From positions 62,001 to 126,000 of the forward strand of contig CALKHR010000164.1 of the NCBI GenBank assembly GCA_937988885.1: a stretch of DNA of 64,000 bases, read 5' to 3'. The DNA is from an uncultured Roseiflexaceae bacterium. GTDB taxonomy: Bacteria; Chloroflexota; Chloroflexia; Chloroflexales; Roseiflexaceae. A program made the position numbers and the translations under genes. Shown piece after piece: positions 43,700 through 52,679 of this stretch (positions within the stretch are counted from its first letter, which is position 1; each line of letters opens with the position of its first letter). Below the pieces are notes generated by a model, which saw only the letters and a list, made by a program, of their open reading frames with translations, ran no database searches and had not been told where the DNA came from.

Positions 43700-44339
43700 C
43701 TCCCATATCAACACAATCAAGCCCATTTCCCCAGCGGCAGCGACGTAGATGTTTTTGATGCCCCCAAATTGCGTAAAAATACGCCGATTGATCCGCTTAA
43801 TTACCTCTAGGCGCGGCACACTCCGTGCTATATGCACAGATAACGGCCACCAACCAGCACCCTGACACAGGAACAACACATTTCACCTTCAGAGCAACGT
43901 GCTCGCCCCCGCGATGCCTGATGGCAGGAGGCTCGACGAGCCGTTGTTGCGATGTACTCCCCGCTCCACCCATTGCAATACTCACTACCATCGCAGCGGA
44001 AGATATCTATTCGAACAGGTTAGAGATTACATATTGTTTACAAAATAATGTATGTCTTGATACATCTATTTATAGCTCATTGCAATGCAGAATATTGGGA
44101 TTGTTAACAATCATCACTCTTTTTGACTCGAAACATGATGATATATGTTGATAGCATGTTTGATTACATGATGTGAAGGGATAACATGTCGGATGGGACG
44201 TTTGAAGGATTTTGATGCGGAGAAAGGATGCTCTAAACGTGTGGACATGAGATGAGAGTTGTTGTTTATTTTACGAGATACTCGCTATTTTATGGGTTTA
44301 TCTAGTTTGCTATTTCTATGAGCATATTCTTAGAAATCC
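43700..44339. other. Gene-free AT-rich region
   Basis: No convincing gene. Two short leftward open frames overlap at 43649-43991 but lack SD and family resemblance; a decayed gene is possible. From about 44000 to 44340 the DNA is much more AT-rich than the flanks. It contains the palindromes ATGTAT/ATACAT (44048-44065) and GATTGTTAACAATC (44099-44112), which look like protein-binding sites. Confidence 0.6.
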
Positions 44340-44368
44340 TTGACGCTCACTCTAGACGTTGTTATAAT
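44340..44368 (+). promoter_or_regulatory. Strong promoter of the prkA operon
   Basis: TTGACG (44340-44345), 17 nt, TATAAT (44363-44368). The start expected near 44375 is about 280 nt before the prkA ATG. Confidence 0.8.
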
Positions 44369-44656
44369 ACGATTACCTGGAATCCCAGGCATTTCCTCAA
44401 ATCAGCTCCCTGAGATCTAAAGTTGTATATGTGGTGCCAATAAGCGGAACGATGCCGTTCGCCGCTGTTTACTCGATCACCCGACACCACAATCAGGTCA
44501 TTACCTACCAGTTGTAACCAACCACAAGGACCGTCGCACGTTACCAAGATCGCCCAACGTATTGCGGAGTTATCCGTTGATACAGTGATCGTTCCATTCA
44601 TATGCAGGGCCGTTTGGTTGCTGCTGTGTGTGGGTACCAACCAGGAGGAGCATCAA
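44369..44656 (+). other. Long 5' leader of prkA
   Basis: This part of the transcript has no rightward gene. It includes CCTGG/CCAGG near the 5' end. Just before the SD, a TGGTTG/CAACCA stem abuts AGGAGGAG and could influence ribosome access. A 92-codon frame on the opposite strand crosses it but has no SD. Confidence 0.5.
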
Positions 44657-46732
44657 ATGTCAATCCAAACTGGCGCGTCATGGCTTCAGCTTATGACCGA
44701 CCTCCAGGATCAGAAGCGCTTCCAAGAACTTAACTGGACGGGCACGTTTGCCGACTACCTAGACATCGTATCGCAGGATCCAAAGGTCACTCGGAATGCC
44801 TTTCAGCGCATTTACGATATGATCATGCAGTATGGCTATGAGGAATTTACCGATGCCAAAAAGCGTTTGATACGCTACAAATTCTTTGGGGATATGTCCT
44901 TTGACCAGGACGATGCGATCTTTGGTCTCGAGATCCCGCTGATGCGGCTTGTCAACTTCTTCAAGGCTGCGGCACAGGGCTACGGCACCGAGAAGCGCGT
45001 GCTGTTGTTGCATGGCCCCGTCGGTTCGTCGAAATCGACGATCGTGCGCCGTCTGAAGAAAGGTCTGGAGCACTACTCGCGTACTGATGAGGGCGCCCTC
45101 TACACGTTCGACTGGTATCTGGGCGAGATCTCCAACGGCTTCACGCCATCGTCGCTCAAGGAGGCAGATTGGGAGCCCTGCCCCATGCACGAGGAGCCGC
45201 TGCATCTGATCCCTGTCGAACAGCGAGCCACGTTCCTGCAGCACTTCAACGCCGATCGCCCCGAGGAGGAACACATTCGCATTGTGGGCGATCTCTGCCC
45301 AGCCTGCCGTTACAACTTCCGCGACCTGATGCTACGCTACAGCGGCGATTGGGGCAAGGTGATCCAGCATGTGCGCGTGCGTCGCCTGATCTTCTCGGAG
45401 CAGGATCGCGTCGGTATCGGCACCTTCCAGCCCAAAGACGAGAAGAACCAGGACTCAACGGAGCTTACGGGCGATATCAACTACCGCAAGATCGCGCTCT
45501 ATGGCTCGGATTCTGATCCACGGGCCTTCAACTTCGATGGTGAGTTCAATATCGCCAACCGTGGCATCATCGAGTTTATCGAGATGCTCAAGCTCGATGT
45601 GGCCTTCCTCTACGATCTGTTGGGCGCATCGCAGGAGCATAAGATCAAGTCGAAGAAGTTCGCGCAGACCGATATCGACGAGGTGATCATCGGGCACACC
45701 AACGAGCCGGAGTACCGCCGCCTGGAGAACAACGAGTTCATGGAGGCGCTGAAGGACCGCACGGTGCGCATCGATATCCCCTACATCACGCGGTTGCGCG
45801 ACGAGATCAAGATCTACGCCCGCGACTTCAACCGCAAGAAGGTGCGCGTACACATCGCTCCGCATACGCTTGAGGTGGCCGCGATGTGGGCGGTGCTGAC
45901 ACGCTTGGAGGAGCCTAAGAAGGCCAACCTGACGCTGTTGCAGAAGCTCAAGCTATACGATGGTAAGACGCTGCCGGGCTTCACCGAGGATAACATCAAG
46001 GAACTGCGCAAAGAGGCCGCGCACGAGGGTATGAGCGGTATTTCACCCCGCTATATCCAAGACAAAATCTCGAACGCCTTGGTCAACTACCAGGAGGATG
46101 GCTACATCAACCCCTTCATGGTGCTGACCGAGCTCGAAAGCGGCTTGAAGAACCACGCGCTTGTGACTTCTGAGGAGGACCGCAAGCGCTACCGCGACTT
46201 GCTCTCGGTGGTGCGCGAGGAGTACACCGAGATCGTGAAGAACGAGGTGCAGCGCGCGATCTCCGCCGACGAGGAGGCGATCAAGCGGCTGTGTGGCAAC
46301 TACATCGACAACATCAAAGCCTACACGCAGCGCGAGAAGGTGCGCAACAAGTTCACTGGGCAGTACGAGGAGCCCGATGAGCGGCTGATGCGCTCGATCG
46401 AGGAGAAGATCGATATCCCCGAGAGCCGCAAAGATGACTTCCGGCGCGAGATTATGAACTACATCGGCGCGCTGGCCATCGAGGGCAAGACCTTCGATTA
46501 CAAGACCAACGAGCGTTTGCACAAGGCGCTTGAGTTGAAGTTGTTTGAGGATCAGAAGGATTCGATCAAGCTCACGTCGCTGGTCTCGCGGGTGATCGAT
46601 AAGGATACGCAAGAGAAGATCGACGTGGTCAAGTCGCGTCTGATCCGCGATTTCGGCTACAACGAGCAGAGTGCCACCGATGTCTTGAACTACGTCGCTA
46701 GCATTTTTGCTCGTGGCGATACGAAAAATTAG
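44657..46732 (+). CDS. prkA: PrkA-family serine protein kinase (YeaG-like)
   Basis: A 691-residue AAA+-like kinase. The N-terminal AAA domain has the P-loop LLLHGPVGSSKSTIVRRL (about residue 115) and a stretch with HEEPLHLIPVEQR and CPACRYNFRDLM. The middle region has GIIEFIEMLKLDVAFLYDLLGASQEHKIK and GHTNEPEYRRLENNEFMEALKDR. The C-terminal PrkA-type domain ends in YNEQSATDVLNYVAS. E. coli YeaG and B. subtilis PrkA act in starvation or sporulation stress with YhbH/YeaH and SpoVR/YcgB. The start is ATG 44657 with AGGAGGAG upstream. It is first of four cluster genes. Confidence 0.95.
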   Translation: MSIQTGASWLQLMTDLQDQKRFQELNWTGTFADYLDIVSQDPKVTRNAFQRIYDMIMQYGYEEFTDAKKRLIRYKFFGDMSFDQDDAIFGLEIPLMRLVNFFKAAAQGYGTEKRVLLLHGPVGSSKSTIVRRLKKGLEHYSRTDEGALYTFDWYLGEISNGFTPSSLKEADWEPCPMHEEPLHLIPVEQRATFLQHFNADRPEEEHIRIVGDLCPACRYNFRDLMLRYSGDWGKVIQHVRVRRLIFSEQDRVGIGTFQPKDEKNQDSTELTGDINYRKIALYGSDSDPRAFNFDGEFNIANRGIIEFIEMLKLDVAFLYDLLGASQEHKIKSKKFAQTDIDEVIIGHTNEPEYRRLENNEFMEALKDRTVRIDIPYITRLRDEIKIYARDFNRKKVRVHIAPHTLEVAAMWAVLTRLEEPKKANLTLLQKLKLYDGKTLPGFTEDNIKELRKEAAHEGMSGISPRYIQDKISNALVNYQEDGYINPFMVLTELESGLKNHALVTSEEDRKRYRDLLSVVREEYTEIVKNEVQRAISADEEAIKRLCGNYIDNIKAYTQREKVRNKFTGQYEEPDERLMRSIEEKIDIPESRKDDFRREIMNYIGALAIEGKTFDYKTNERLHKALELKLFEDQKDSIKLTSLVSRVIDKDTQEKIDVVKSRLIRDFGYNEQSATDVLNYVASIFARGDTKN

Positions 46733-46750
46733 AGTTCAGGGGTAGTGTGA

Positions 46751-46785
46751 TGGCTCCTGGCGTGGTGCTGATCACCTAGGAGCCA
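46751..46785 (+). repeat. Stem-loop between prkA and yhbH
   Basis: TGGCTCCT (46751-46758) pairs with AGGAGCCA (46778-46785), with an inner GGTG/CACC. There is no T-run, so partial termination or an RNA-processing or stability element is more likely than full termination. Confidence 0.6.
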
Positions 46786-46814
46786 CAACTCTACCTCCTG
46801 CGAAGGCGATAGCT

Positions 46815-47924
46815 ATGTCGATCAAACGCGCTGAACGCGATCTGAACCGCTTCCGCCAGATTGTGCGGGGCAAAATCAAAAAAGATCTGCGCAAATATAT
46901 GTCGCAAGGCGAGATGATCGGTCGGCAAGGGCGTAAGTACGTTTCCATCCCCATGCCACAGATCGATATCCCCCAATTTCGCTATGGTGCGAAACAGGGT
47001 GGCGGCGTGGGCCAGGGCGATGGCGAGGTCGGCGACCCGATCGGTCAGGGCGAGCCTCAACCCGGTAGCGGCGAAGCCGGCTCGGAACCGGGCCAGCACG
47101 TAATCGAGGTGGACGTTTCGCTCGAAGAACTGGCGCAGATCCTGGGAGAGGAACTTCAACTGCCGAATATCGAGCCGCGCGGTCGGAAAAATATTATCTC
47201 GAAGAAGGATAAATACTCTGGGATTCGGCGGGTCGGTCCGGACTCGCTGCGCCATTTCAAGCGCAGTTATCGCGAGGCGCTCAAGCGCCAAGTGATGTCG
47301 GGCGAGTACAACCCCACTAACCCGGTGGTGATGCCGATCCGTGAGGATATGCGCTATCGCTCCTGGAAAGAGACGCTGATGCCCGAATCGAACGCGGTCA
47401 TCATCTACATGATGGATGTGTCGGGTTCGATGGGCACCGAGCAGAAGGAGTTGGTGCGCATCACGGCTTTTTGGATCGAGACGTGGCTGCGCTCGCAGTA
47501 CAAGGAGATCGAGATCCGCTATGTGGTCCACGACGCCGCCGCAAAAGAGGTCGATCAGGAGACGTTCTACCATATTCGCGAGGGCGGCGGCACCAAGATC
47601 TCTTCGGCCTATAAGTTATGTCAGAAGCTGATTGATGAGCAGTTTCCGCCCGACGAGTGGAATATTTACCCGTTCCACTTCTCCGATGGCGATAACTGGG
47701 GCGGCGGCGATACGCGCGAGTGCGTGGAGCTGCTGCGCACGCAGTTGCTGCCCAAGGTGAATCAGTTCTGTTACGGCCAAGTGCGCTCGCTGTATGGCTC
47801 GGGCCGCTTCGCCCACGATTTAGAGGAGTATCTGGGCAACGAGGAGTCGTTGGTCGTTTCGGAGATCACCGATCGCGATGATATCTATGATGCGATCAAG
47901 GATTTCCTTGGCAAAGGCAAATAG
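46815..47924 (+). CDS. yhbH: YhbH/YeaH-family protein (DUF444)
   Basis: A 369-residue DUF444 protein. The N-terminal region is basic (RDLNRFRQIVRGKIKKDLR), then a Gly-rich stretch (about 60-90). A C-terminal von Willebrand factor A domain has the metal-ion-dependent adhesion motif MMDVSGSMGTEQK (about residue 200) and later HFSDGDNWGGGD. In other bacteria it is always next to the PrkA kinase and is thought to be a partner or substrate, with Mg2+-dependent binding. It lies 82 bp after prkA, with a stem-loop between, and 52 bp before spoVR. Confidence 0.94.
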   Translation: MSIKRAERDLNRFRQIVRGKIKKDLRKYMSQGEMIGRQGRKYVSIPMPQIDIPQFRYGAKQGGGVGQGDGEVGDPIGQGEPQPGSGEAGSEPGQHVIEVDVSLEELAQILGEELQLPNIEPRGRKNIISKKDKYSGIRRVGPDSLRHFKRSYREALKRQVMSGEYNPTNPVVMPIREDMRYRSWKETLMPESNAVIIYMMDVSGSMGTEQKELVRITAFWIETWLRSQYKEIEIRYVVHDAAAKEVDQETFYHIREGGGTKISSAYKLCQKLIDEQFPPDEWNIYPFHFSDGDNWGGGDTRECVELLRTQLLPKVNQFCYGQVRSLYGSGRFAHDLEEYLGNEESLVVSEITDRDDIYDAIKDFLGKGK

Positions 47925-47976
47925 TGACTGAGTGTGTGTTGTGCCTCCATAGCGCACACTCGGCAATAGAGATGCT

Positions 47977-49473
47977 ATGAAAAGTACACGTTTGCCCCCC
48001 GAGCTACAGGCCGCCTGGGAAGAGATCGAAGGGTATGCCCGTGAGGCGGGATTAGACTTTTTCCCGATTATCTACGAGGTGCTCGATTACCGCACGCTCT
48101 ACGAAACTGCCGCGCTGGGTGGCTTCCCCACGCGCTACCCGCACTGGCGTTTCGGTATGGAATACGATCAGTTGCTCAAGGGCCACGTGTGGCTCGGCTC
48201 GACGATCTACGAGATGGTCATCAACACGAATCCATCGTATGCGTACCTGCTGGAAGGCAATGAAATGGTGACGCAGAAGATGGTGATGGCCCACGTCGCG
48301 GCGCACGTCGATTTCTTCAAGAACAATATGTGGTTCGCCCATACGAACCGCAAGATGCTCGATGAGATGGCGAATCACGCGGCGCGCATCCAACGCTTGA
48401 TCGATCGGTACGGCTACGAGCAGATCGAGGATTTCATCGATACGTGTCTGTCGCTCGATAACCTGATCGATTACCACGCGCCGTACATCAAGCGGCCCGA
48501 GGCGCAGACGCCGCAGCCGATCATCGATAACGAAGTGCTCGAGACGGTCGAGGGGCTGCGTGTTGAGCGCGGGTATATGAAGGATTACATTAACCCGCCC
48601 GAGTTTCTTGAGCAGCAACGCCGACGGTTGGAGGAGGAGCGCCAACGCCAACGCCATTTCCCCGAGCACCCTCAGAAGGATATTTTGCTGTTTCTGCTGA
48701 ACTACGCCCCACTGGAGCGCTGGCAGCACACCATCCTCGAAGTGATCCGCGATGAGGCGTATTATTTCGCGCCCCAAGGCATGACGAAGATCTTGAACGA
48801 GGGCTGGGCTAGTTTCTTCCACTCCGAGATTATGACGAAACGGGCCATGCGCGATAACGAGGTGATCGATTTCGCAGATCATCACTCCGGCGTGGTGGCG
48901 ACGCAGCCGGGTCGCTTGAACCCGTACAAGTTGGGCTTGGAGCTGCTGCGCGATATCGAGGACCGTTGGAATAAGGGCAAGTTCGGCAAGGAGTACGAGG
49001 AGTGCCAGGATATCGCCGAGAAGCGCAATTGGGATAAGCAGTTGGGCTTGGGTCGCCAGAAGATCTTCGAAGTGCGGCGGCTCTACAACGATGTGACGTT
49101 CATCGACGAGTTCCTGACGCCCGAGTTCGCGATGGAGCAAAAGCTCTTCACCTTCCGCTACAACCGCGACACCGATCTGTACGAGATCGCCTCGCGGGAG
49201 TTTAAGGAGATCAAAGAGAAGTTGCTGTTTCGGCTAACGAACTTCGGGCAGCCGTTTATCTATGTAGAGGACGGCAATTACAACAACCGTGGTGAGTTGT
49301 ATTTGCGCCACCGCCACGAGGGCGTCGACCTGAAGATGGATTACGCCCGCGATACGATGCGCAATATCCATAAGCTCTGGACGCGCCCGGTTCATTTGGA
49401 GACAGTGGTGGACGAGAAACGGCGCCTGATTTCGTTCGATGGTCGGGAGTTTAGCGAGCGTAAGCTCGATTAG
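47977..49473 (+). CDS. SpoVR/YcgB-family protein
   Basis: A 498-residue SpoVR-family protein. Characteristic stretches are FFPIIYEVLDYRTLYETAALGGFPTRYPHW (about 27-56), HVAAHVDFFKNNMWF, LEVIRDEAYYFAPQGMTKILNEGWASFFHS (about 255-285) and ADHHSGVVA. SpoVR is needed for the spore cortex in B. subtilis, yet the family is widespread in non-spore-formers together with PrkA and YhbH. A link to peptidoglycan or amidase-like control has been proposed, but the chemistry is not settled. Third gene of the cluster. No good SD is visible. Confidence 0.95.
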   Translation: MKSTRLPPELQAAWEEIEGYAREAGLDFFPIIYEVLDYRTLYETAALGGFPTRYPHWRFGMEYDQLLKGHVWLGSTIYEMVINTNPSYAYLLEGNEMVTQKMVMAHVAAHVDFFKNNMWFAHTNRKMLDEMANHAARIQRLIDRYGYEQIEDFIDTCLSLDNLIDYHAPYIKRPEAQTPQPIIDNEVLETVEGLRVERGYMKDYINPPEFLEQQRRRLEEERQRQRHFPEHPQKDILLFLLNYAPLERWQHTILEVIRDEAYYFAPQGMTKILNEGWASFFHSEIMTKRAMRDNEVIDFADHHSGVVATQPGRLNPYKLGLELLRDIEDRWNKGKFGKEYEECQDIAEKRNWDKQLGLGRQKIFEVRRLYNDVTFIDEFLTPEFAMEQKLFTFRYNRDTDLYEIASREFKEIKEKLLFRLTNFGQPFIYVEDGNYNNRGELYLRHRHEGVDLKMDYARDTMRNIHKLWTRPVHLETVVDEKRRLISFDGREFSERKLD

Positions 49474-49558
49474 CGCTCAAGAACTGGCTTGAGTGCAGCG
49501 ATCATGGTCAGCCGCTTCACAACAACGTTAGCGCTGGCCACCCACAAGGAGTGAACCG

Positions 49559-50086
49559 ATGATACTTGGAAAACAGGTCATCGAGCAGTTGCAGCAGGTG
49601 GCCTCCAATGCTGATGTGTTGGCTGGTCTACCGCGCATCGAGGGTGAGACGCTGATGTTGCTCGGTGAGGGTAAGATTCAAGCCGAGGTGTATTTCGCTG
49701 ATCACGACCGCTATAGTTTGGCGTTACGTTCGTTAAAAGTGTCGTTGGGCGAGCCGTGCGATGGCGACTTGCAGGGCTCGTTGAGCAATTGTGCGGCTGC
49801 GATCGTGCGCCATTTGAGCTACCTCGAAGAGCCGCTGGCCGTGTGGGAGCTTGAGGGCCGCGAGGGGATCGCGCAGTTGCGCTCGGCCCCGCCGCTGCGC
49901 GATGGCGACACAGTGACGTACTGGGATGTCCAGGTGCAACTCGGCCAGCAGCGCAGCATTGAGGTGCGGCGGTGCCGCTGGGAGCCTGGCATGCCCGAGC
50001 GCGAAGTGATGCTCTACCCGGCGACGTTCGCGTTGGTGGGGCGCTTGGTCGATAGTTTGAGCGCTGCGCTTGAGGAGCTTGACTAG
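49559..50086 (+). CDS. Hypothetical protein at the end of the PrkA cluster
   Basis: A 175-residue soluble protein that I do not recognise. It has an alpha/beta character: an N-terminal helix (LGKQVIEQLQQVASNADVLAGL), a beta-rich centre (IQAEVYFADHDRYSLALRSLKVSLG) and a strand-rich C-terminal half ending in a helix (VGRLVDSLSAALEEL). There is one invariant-looking Cys in SNCAAAIVRHL and no membrane segment. AAGGAG lies 7 nt before the ATG. It lies 85 bp after spoVR in the same direction, and the first clear terminator comes after it (50119-50146). It is therefore probably a fourth component of the PrkA-YhbH-SpoVR unit. Confidence 0.8.
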   Translation: MILGKQVIEQLQQVASNADVLAGLPRIEGETLMLLGEGKIQAEVYFADHDRYSLALRSLKVSLGEPCDGDLQGSLSNCAAAIVRHLSYLEEPLAVWELEGREGIAQLRSAPPLRDGDTVTYWDVQVQLGQQRSIEVRRCRWEPGMPEREVMLYPATFALVGRLVDSLSAALEELD

Positions 50087-50118
50087 CAGCGCGTTGACAG
50101 ATGCTTGGGATACGAACG

Positions 50119-50146
50119 GGGGTGGTCACACCACCCCTGTTTTTGT
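50119..50146 (+). terminator. Intrinsic terminator of the prkA cluster
   Basis: GGGGTGGT and ACCACCCC enclose a 3-nt loop, followed by TGTTTTTG. Confidence 0.88.
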
Positions 50147-50171
50147 TTGTTCGTTTCAGAACGGTTATACT
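50143..50171 (+). promoter_or_regulatory. Promoter of prmC
   Basis: TTGTTT (50143-50148), 17 nt, TATACT (50166-50171). It overlaps the T-run of the preceding terminator. The leader to prmC is about 113 nt. Confidence 0.6.
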
Positions 50172-50290
50172 GATGGCCGATGTTCAGAGCTACACGTTGT
50201 GCTACAGTTGCCCTGTGGCGTGCGATGCTCCAAGATGTTGCGCAACAGAAAGCGCTGTGCCTTGTACGGGCGCGGTCGAGGCTGCGATAG

Positions 50291-51151
50291 ATGAGTGAAG
50301 CGAATCGATTGACGGTGGGCCAGGCGTTGGCTTGGGCGACTGAGGAGTTGCGCCCAACTAGCCCGACGGCGCGGTTGGATGCCGAGTTGTTGCTGGCGTA
50401 TGTGTGCGGCTGGTCGCGGGCGCGCCTGCTGGCCGAGATGCGGATGCCGCTGGCCGAGGAGCACGAGACGGCGTTCCGTACACTGGTGGCTCGTCGCGCG
50501 GCCCTGGAGCCGATCGCCTACCTGTTGGGGGTGCGCGAGTTCTTCGGGTTGGAGTTTGAGGTGGAGCCGGGCGTGTTGGTGCCGCGCCCCGAGACGGAGT
50601 TGCTGGTGGAGGCGGCGCTGCGGTGGTTGCGCGACCACGCGGATGCGCCGCAGCCACTTGTGGCCGATATCGGCACGGGGACGGGGTGCATCGCGGTTGC
50701 GGTGGCGGCTAACGCCCCGCAAGCACGGCTGTACGCGGTCGATCTCTCGCCCGATGCGTTGCGGGTGGCGCGGCGGAATATCGAGCGGCACGGCTTGACC
50801 GAGCGGGTGCTGTTGTTGGAAGGCGATCTGCTCGATGCGCTGCCCGAGCCAGTCGATCTGTTGCTGAGCAACCCGCCGTACACCATCCTGAGCGAGATCG
50901 ACGAGGGGGTGCGCCTGCACGAGCCGCATTTGGCGCTGGACGGCGGCCCCGATGGCCTGGATGTGTATCGTCGGCTGTTGGCGGCAGCCCCCACGTGGGT
51001 GCGGCCCGGCGGCGCGGTGATGCTGGAGATCGGCGTGTGGCAGGCGGCGGATGTGCGCAAGTTGGCATTGGCGGCGTTCCCGGCGGCGCAGGTGATGGTG
51101 CAGCAGGATTTGGCGGGGCGCGATCGGGTGGTGCTGATCGAGGGAGTGTAG
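50291..51151 (+). CDS. prmC: Release-factor glutamine methyltransferase
   Basis: A 286-residue PrmC/HemK that methylates the GGQ glutamine of RF1 and RF2 using S-adenosylmethionine. The N-terminal helical domain is about residues 1-75. The methyltransferase domain has the SAM-binding VADIGTGTGCIAVAVAAN and the catalytic SNPPY (LLLSNPPYTI). FFGLEFEVEPGVLVPRPETE is the family-typical linker. GAGG lies 9 nt before the ATG. No prfA is adjacent. The HAD hydrolase gene follows 103 bp later. Confidence 0.95.
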   Translation: MSEANRLTVGQALAWATEELRPTSPTARLDAELLLAYVCGWSRARLLAEMRMPLAEEHETAFRTLVARRAALEPIAYLLGVREFFGLEFEVEPGVLVPRPETELLVEAALRWLRDHADAPQPLVADIGTGTGCIAVAVAANAPQARLYAVDLSPDALRVARRNIERHGLTERVLLLEGDLLDALPEPVDLLLSNPPYTILSEIDEGVRLHEPHLALDGGPDGLDVYRRLLAAAPTWVRPGGAVMLEIGVWQAADVRKLALAAFPAAQVMVQQDLAGRDRVVLIEGV

Positions 51152-51254
51152 GCAGTGAGCGCACTGTGATTGGACATTGAGTTGTTGAGCAGCCTGTTGG
51201 GCGTTTCATGAGGAAGTTGGCACAACGTGGCTGATACTAACGAAGGAGAAGTAC

Positions 51255-52073
51255 GTGTCATACCGGTTATTAGCGCTTGATGTTGATGGTACGTTGGTCA
51301 ACGATGATCTGGTGATTCGTCCCGCAGTGGCGGCGGCGGTGCGGGCAGCCCGCGCGCAGGGTGTGCGGGTGGTGCTGGCGACCGGGCGCTCGGCTGGCTC
51401 GGCGATGCTGGTGGCGCAGCAGTTGGAGATCGCAGAGCCGATCATCTGCTATCAGGGCGGCATGGTCTACGATCCGGTGGCCCGCCGCACCGTGATGCAT
51501 ATGACCATGGAGCCGGAATCGACGGCAGAGGCCGTGCAGATGCTGATCGACGATGGCATCTTCGTGGTGGCGTACGTCGATGAGCGCCTGTGCATCTGGG
51601 AGAATCGCCCCGAGATGGAGATGTACCTGCGCTGGCATCCCGAGGGCACCGAGGTGGTGGTTGCGCCCGATCTGGCCAATTATGTGCGCGAGTTCCCGCC
51701 GATCAAGCTGCTGATCATCGCTGAACCTGAGATGTTGGCCCAACAACTCGCGCGTTTGAGCGCGCATTTCGAGGGGCGTTTGGCGGTGTTCCGCACCCAC
51801 GCGCTGTTCGGAGAGCTGACCTCGTTGAACATCAGCAAAGGAACGGCGTTACAGGCGTTGACCAAGCAGTTGGGCATCCCCCGCGAGCAGGTGGTGGCGA
51901 TCGGCGATCAGGAGAACGACATGACGATGGTGCGCTGGGCGGGCTTGGGCCTGGCGATGGGCAATGCGATCCCGGCGCTGAAAGAGGTGGCGGATGCGGT
52001 GGTGCCCTCAGTGGAGGAGGACGGCGTGGCTTGGGCGATCGAGCAGTACGTGTTGAAAAACGTACCGCGCTAA
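51255..52073 (+). CDS. HAD-superfamily Cof-type phosphatase
   Basis: A 272-residue HAD hydrolase of the Cof/class IIB subfamily. Motif I is LALDVDGTLVNDD near the N terminus, with ATGRSAGSAML as motif II. A cap domain follows, then the KGTALQALTKQLGI lysine and GDQENDMTMVRWAGLGLAMGNA (motifs III/IV). These enzymes dephosphorylate sugar phosphates or flavin or pyridoxal cofactors; the substrate cannot be inferred. The start is GTG 51255 with AAGGAG upstream. A terminator follows at 52094. Confidence 0.93.
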   Translation: MSYRLLALDVDGTLVNDDLVIRPAVAAAVRAARAQGVRVVLATGRSAGSAMLVAQQLEIAEPIICYQGGMVYDPVARRTVMHMTMEPESTAEAVQMLIDDGIFVVAYVDERLCIWENRPEMEMYLRWHPEGTEVVVAPDLANYVREFPPIKLLIIAEPEMLAQQLARLSAHFEGRLAVFRTHALFGELTSLNISKGTALQALTKQLGIPREQVVAIGDQENDMTMVRWAGLGLAMGNAIPALKEVADAVVPSVEEDGVAWAIEQYVLKNVPR

Positions 52074-52093
52074 AAATGTTAGGATATGGGTTT

Positions 52094-52127
52094 GCGGGGA
52101 TTGTGATGCGCAATTCCCGCTTTTTTG
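52094..52127 (+). terminator. Intrinsic terminator of the HAD hydrolase gene
   Basis: GCGGGGATTG (52094-52103) pairs with CAATTCCCGC (52111-52120) with G-T pairing, followed by TTTTTT. Confidence 0.88.
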
Positions 52128-52219
52128 TGGTCGGGGGAGAAGTAAAAAATTGGGTATTGCATCGCATGAACCCATCGGCTATAATGTCGAACACCTTGAT
52201 GTGGATCGCTTGTCACTGA

Positions 52220-52262
52220 GAAAAAAACCGGCCAGGACCCCTATTCTTGGAATCCTGGCCGA
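52220..52262 (-). terminator. Intrinsic terminator of rpmB
   Basis: On the minus strand GGCCAGGA (from 52260) pairs with TCCTGGCC (to 52230), with further inner pairing, followed by a run of seven T after CGG. Confidence 0.9.
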
Positions 52263-52292
52263 TGGGCAGTGCTGCGATCGCAATGTCGTTGG

Positions 52293-52478
52293 TTAGCGAG
52301 CCTTCGACAGGGTGCGGATGCAGCGGGTGCAGAGCTTGGCCTGCACTTGAATGCCACCATCAAACGTCAATGTCGTCTTCTGGATGTTCGGCTTCCAGGA
52401 GCGGCGGGTACGATTTTTAGCGTGGCTAACATTATTTCCGAACGAGGGTTTTTTGCCACAAATCTGGCATTTCGCCAT
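52293..52478 (-). CDS. rpmB: 50S ribosomal protein L28
   Basis: A 61-residue L28. It begins MAKCQICGKKPSFGNNVSHA and ends with LCTRCIRTLSKAR, so it has the CxxC...CxxC zinc-binding form. GGAGG lies about 7 nt before the ATG at 52478; a longer frame upstream covers the promoter region. It is monocistronic and divergent from the Asp23 gene. rpmB next to yloU (Asp23), yloV (fakA) and recG is a gene order also seen in Firmicutes. Confidence 0.96.
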   Translation of the reverse strand: MAKCQICGKKPSFGNNVSHAKNRTRRSWKPNIQKTTLTFDGGIQVQAKLCTRCIRTLSKAR

Positions 52479-52540
52479 CTTAAACCTCCTCGGCAGTGAC
52501 CGAGCTGTTTTGCGTGATCTTCCAAACACACTGATCGAAG

Positions 52541-52569
52541 AATATACCATATTCAAGCTCGATTAGCAA
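52541..52569 (-). promoter_or_regulatory. Promoter of rpmB
   Basis: The minus strand reads TTGCTA, 17 nt, TATATT, giving a leader of about 55 nt to the rpmB ATG. Confidence 0.6.
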
Positions 52570-52679
52570 CTTAGGCGTTTCAAGCGCGTTTGGCTGATCT
52601 ACAGCACGTCGTGGTGATGGAGAACACGGGCTTTGAGGGTTTGGCGATGTCGGTGTGGATGAATAGAGGAGTTTTGCTG

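Noticed and set aside
43649..43991. Two overlapping leftward frames after accA
   Set aside because: They include the accDA terminator, lack SD sequences and have no family resemblance. A decayed gene cannot be excluded but is not supported.
44362..44640. Leftward 92-codon open frame in the prkA leader
   Set aside because: No SD, a doubtful start and no recognisable family. It covers the prkA -10 box and leader on the opposite strand, so it is more likely chance.
50173..50298. Cys-rich 41-codon frame whose stop overlaps the prmC start
   Set aside because: Its ATG lies 1 nt after the -10 box, upstream of the expected transcription start, and has no SD, so it would not be in the mRNA. Most likely chance.
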